64,000 bases of DNA, taken from positions 1 to 64,000 of the forward strand of contig DBRF01000018.1 of NCBI GenBank assembly GCA_002305795.1, read 5' to 3'. The notes beneath the pieces were generated by a model. It did no database searches. It was not told the origin of the DNA and saw only the letters and a program-made list of their open reading frames with translations. Origin of the DNA: Ruminococcaceae bacterium UBA1375 (lineage in GTDB: Bacteria > Bacillota > Clostridia > Oscillospirales > Ruminococcaceae). Of the stretch, positions 62,201 to 64,000 are shown piece after piece; position 1 is the first letter of the stretch, and each line of letters opens with the position of its first letter. The translations under genes and the position numbers were made by a program.

Positions 62201-62815
62201 AGCGTCAATCTCTCCGCCATTGAGGAATATGAGGAAGTCAGCCAGCGGTACGAATTTATGTCCCGGCAGCTGGCGGATGTGGAACAGTCCCGGAAGGAAC
62301 TGGAGGATTTAATCAAGCAGCTCACCCGGAAGATGGAGGAGCTGTTTGCCCAGAGCTTTGAAGAGATCAACCAAAACTTCCAGAAGATTTTTGTGGACCT
62401 GTTCGGCGGGGGGCATGGAGAACTGAAGCTCACCGATCCGGAAGACCTGCTGGGCAGCGGCATTGAAATCATTGTTCAGCCACCCGGCAAGGTGATTCGC
62501 CACCTCTCCGCCCTCTCCGGCGGGGAACAGAGCTTTGTGGCCATCGCCATTTACTTTGCCATTTTGAAGGTGCGGCCCGCTCCCTTCTGTATTTTGGACG
62601 AAATCGAAGCGGCACTGGACGACGTAAATGTTGCTCGGTACGCAGAGTACCTCCGGCTCATGAGCGACAAGACTCAGTTCATCGCCATCACCCACCGCCG
62701 GGGCACCATGGAAGAGGCTGACGTGCTTTACGGTGTCACCATGCAGGAAAAGGGTGTGTCCAAATTGTTGAAATTGGATGTGTCCGAAGTGGCGGGGCAA
62801 AGCCAAACCGCATAA
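59246..62815 (+). CDS. smc: Chromosome condensation ATPase SMC
   Basis: A 1189-residue condensin core. The Walker A motif is [22 protein letters not shown] at the N-terminus. Gln-rich coiled coils run from about 165 to 500 and 680 to 1010. The hinge (about 510-670) includes [27 protein letters not shown] and [14 protein letters not shown]. The C-terminal head carries [18 protein letters not shown] and Walker B [12 protein letters not shown]. The TTG start at 59246 is about ten bases after GGAGG and gives the family start [17 protein letters not shown]; it overlaps the radical SAM gene by 35 bases. scpA and scpB are not here. Confidence 0.97.
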   Translation: [1189 protein letters not shown]

Positions 62816-62871
62816 CAAACTGTATTACATTTCGTTGATATTACGAATCGGATTCAGAAAGGAACCGAAGG

Positions 62872-63789
62872 ATGGGTATTTTTCAAAAAATCAAGTCGGG
62901 ATTGCAAAAAACCCGGCAATCCATTGTAGGCGGGGTCAGCCAGGTGTTCCGCTCCTTCCAGAACATTGACGAGGAGCTGTACGAAGAGCTGGAAGAAACC
63001 CTGATTATGGCGGACATCGGCGCCGTCACTTCAGAGCGGATTGTGGAAGCCCTGCGGCAGAAGGTGAAGGAGGAAAAGTGTAAAGACCCAAGCCTTCTCA
63101 CCGGGATGCTCAAGGAGATCATCGCTGGGATGCTGCAAGGGGACAGCCAGCTGCACCTGCCCCAAAAACCGGCCATGATTCTGGTCATCGGGGTCAACGG
63201 GGTGGGCAAAACCACCACCATCGGCAAGCTGGCCTATCAGCTGAAGGAGCAGGGCAACCGGGTGCTTTTGGGGGCCGCCGACACCTTCCGGGCCGCCGCC
63301 ATCGACCAGCTCCAAATCTGGGCGGACCGGGCCGGGGTGGAGCTGATCAAACATAAGGAAGGGGCGGACCCCGCCGCTGTGGTGTTCGACACCATCTCCG
63401 CCGCCAAAGCCCGGAAGGCGGACGTGATGATCTGCGACACCGCCGGACGTCTCCACAACAAAAAGAACCTGATGGATGAGCTGAGCAAGATCAATCGGGT
63501 GATTGACCGGGAATTGCCGGACACCTCCAAGGAGGTACTGCTGGTGCTGGACGCCACCACCGGCCAAAATGCGGTGAACCAGGCCAGGGAGTTTATGCAG
63601 GCCGCCGGAATTACCGGCATTGTCCTCACCAAGCTGGACGGCACCGCCCGGGGCGGCATTATCATCGCCATCAAGGAAGAGCTGGGCCTGCCGGTGAAGT
63701 ATATTGGCGTCGGGGAACAGATCGACGATCTCCAGCCCTTTGACCCCCAGCAGTTTGTGGACGCTTTGTTTACCGAGGAAACCACCTGA
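62872..63789 (+). CDS. ftsY: Signal recognition particle receptor FtsY
   Basis: The GTPase that docks SRP-bound ribosomes to the membrane. It is 305 residues, a short form without the long acidic A-domain: an amphipathic start (MGIFQKIKSGLQKTRQSIVGG), the N-domain (NIDEELYEELEETLIMADIGA), and the G-domain with GVNGVGKTTTIGKLA, DTFRAAAIDQL, DTAGRLHNKKNLMDEL and TKLDGTARGG. It follows smc by 56 bases, the standard Firmicutes order rnc-smc-ftsY. Confidence 0.97.
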   Translation: MGIFQKIKSGLQKTRQSIVGGVSQVFRSFQNIDEELYEELEETLIMADIGAVTSERIVEALRQKVKEEKCKDPSLLTGMLKEIIAGMLQGDSQLHLPQKPAMILVIGVNGVGKTTTIGKLAYQLKEQGNRVLLGAADTFRAAAIDQLQIWADRAGVELIKHKEGADPAAVVFDTISAAKARKADVMICDTAGRLHNKKNLMDELSKINRVIDRELPDTSKEVLLVLDATTGQNAVNQAREFMQAAGITGIVLTKLDGTARGGIIIAIKEELGLPVKYIGVGEQIDDLQPFDPQQFVDALFTEETT

Positions 63790-63806
63790 GACAAGGAGTG
63801 TCACCC

Positions 63807-64000
63807 ATGGAATTTGTGATTGCCACACAAAATAAAGGAAAATTGGCGGAGATGCGCCGGATTTTGGAGCCCCTGGGGCATACTGTAATCAGTGCCAAGG
63901 AGGCGGGCTTTACACAGGACGTGGCGGAAACCGGAACCACCTTTGCCGAAAATGCGGCGCTGAAAGCTACGGCAGTAGCCCAGGCGGTGGGAAAACCGGT
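63807..64000 (+). CDS. rdgB: XTP/dITP pyrophosphatase (Ham1), truncated by window end
   Basis: The first 64 codons of a non-canonical purine NTP pyrophosphatase. The N-terminal substrate-binding signature MEFVIATQNKGKLAEMRRIL is intact and the segment ETGTTFAENAALKA with the metal-binding Glu follows. AAGGAG lies before the ATG, 17 bases after ftsY, so it is probably in the same operon. The reading frame is open to the last base. Confidence 0.93.
   Translation, partial: MEFVIATQNKGKLAEMRRILEPLGHTVISAKEAGFTQDVAETGTTFAENAALKATAVAQAVGKP

Overview
This window reads as chromosome from a GC-rich, spore-forming anaerobic Clostridia, most likely a gut or rumen member of the Oscillospiraceae/Ruminococcaceae. 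The evidence is the sporulation block yabP-yabQ-divIC, a type III glutamine synthetase, a split ferredoxin-type glutamate synthase, formate-THF ligase, and a secreted arabinofuranosidase-type enzyme ending in a dockerin. The taxonomic call is inference, because no rRNA gene is present. I found no phage, insertion sequence, CRISPR array or tRNA.

Layout. 0-4.9 kb: cysteine desulfurase (minus), then acetolactate synthase ilvB-ilvN and two small related lipoproteins. 4.9-8.6 kb (minus): dapF-pyrG-dapL, joining meso-diaminopimelate and CTP synthesis. 8.7-18.9 kb is a nitrogen-assimilation island: an ANTAR regulator, type I glutamine synthetase, a two-helix membrane peptide, a five-gene split glutamate synthase operon (all minus), and the divergent type III glutamine synthetase (plus). 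19-23.4 kb: agmatine-degrading aguB and aguA, a glycosyltransferase, uracil-DNA glycosylase, and an AT-richer gene-free stretch of about 0.8 kb rich in inverted repeats. 23.4-31.2 kb: MATE exporter, XRE regulator, histidine phosphatase, DUF975-like membrane protein, proB-proA, an anchored protein and an SDR. 31.3-37.4 kb: AraC regulator and the giant dockerin enzyme. 37.4-41.6 kb: sirtuin, a split TSUP permease, upp, rpiB, tsaB and tsaE. 41.7-64 kb is almost entirely plus-strand housekeeping: fhs-rodA, rsmD-coaD, mazG-hup-rqcP-yabP-yabQ-divIC-yabR, infC-rpmI-rplT, an rRNA methyltransferase, dprA-topA-trmFO, plsX-rnc-radical SAM-smc-ftsY, and a truncated rdgB.

The most striking signal is regulatory. 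The two divergent operons at 16.2-16.6 kb (glutamate synthase and type III glutamine synthetase) each have a consensus promoter. In each, exactly 11 bases past the -10 box, there is a 5-bp stem with a six-base loop carrying A at loop position 1 and G at position 4. The 3' arm of that stem forms the 5' arm of an intrinsic terminator. This is the logic of ANTAR antitermination, and an ANTAR protein lacking the phospho-acceptor aspartate is encoded about 6.5 kb away beside glnA. The inferred model is that one RNA-binding regulator switches both halves of ammonia assimilation. The usual tandem second hexaloop hairpin is not seen, so this may be a compact variant.

Several genes use non-ATG starts where the ribosome-binding site decides: ilvB, proB, fhs and smc (TTG), and infC (ATC, the classic IF3 exception).
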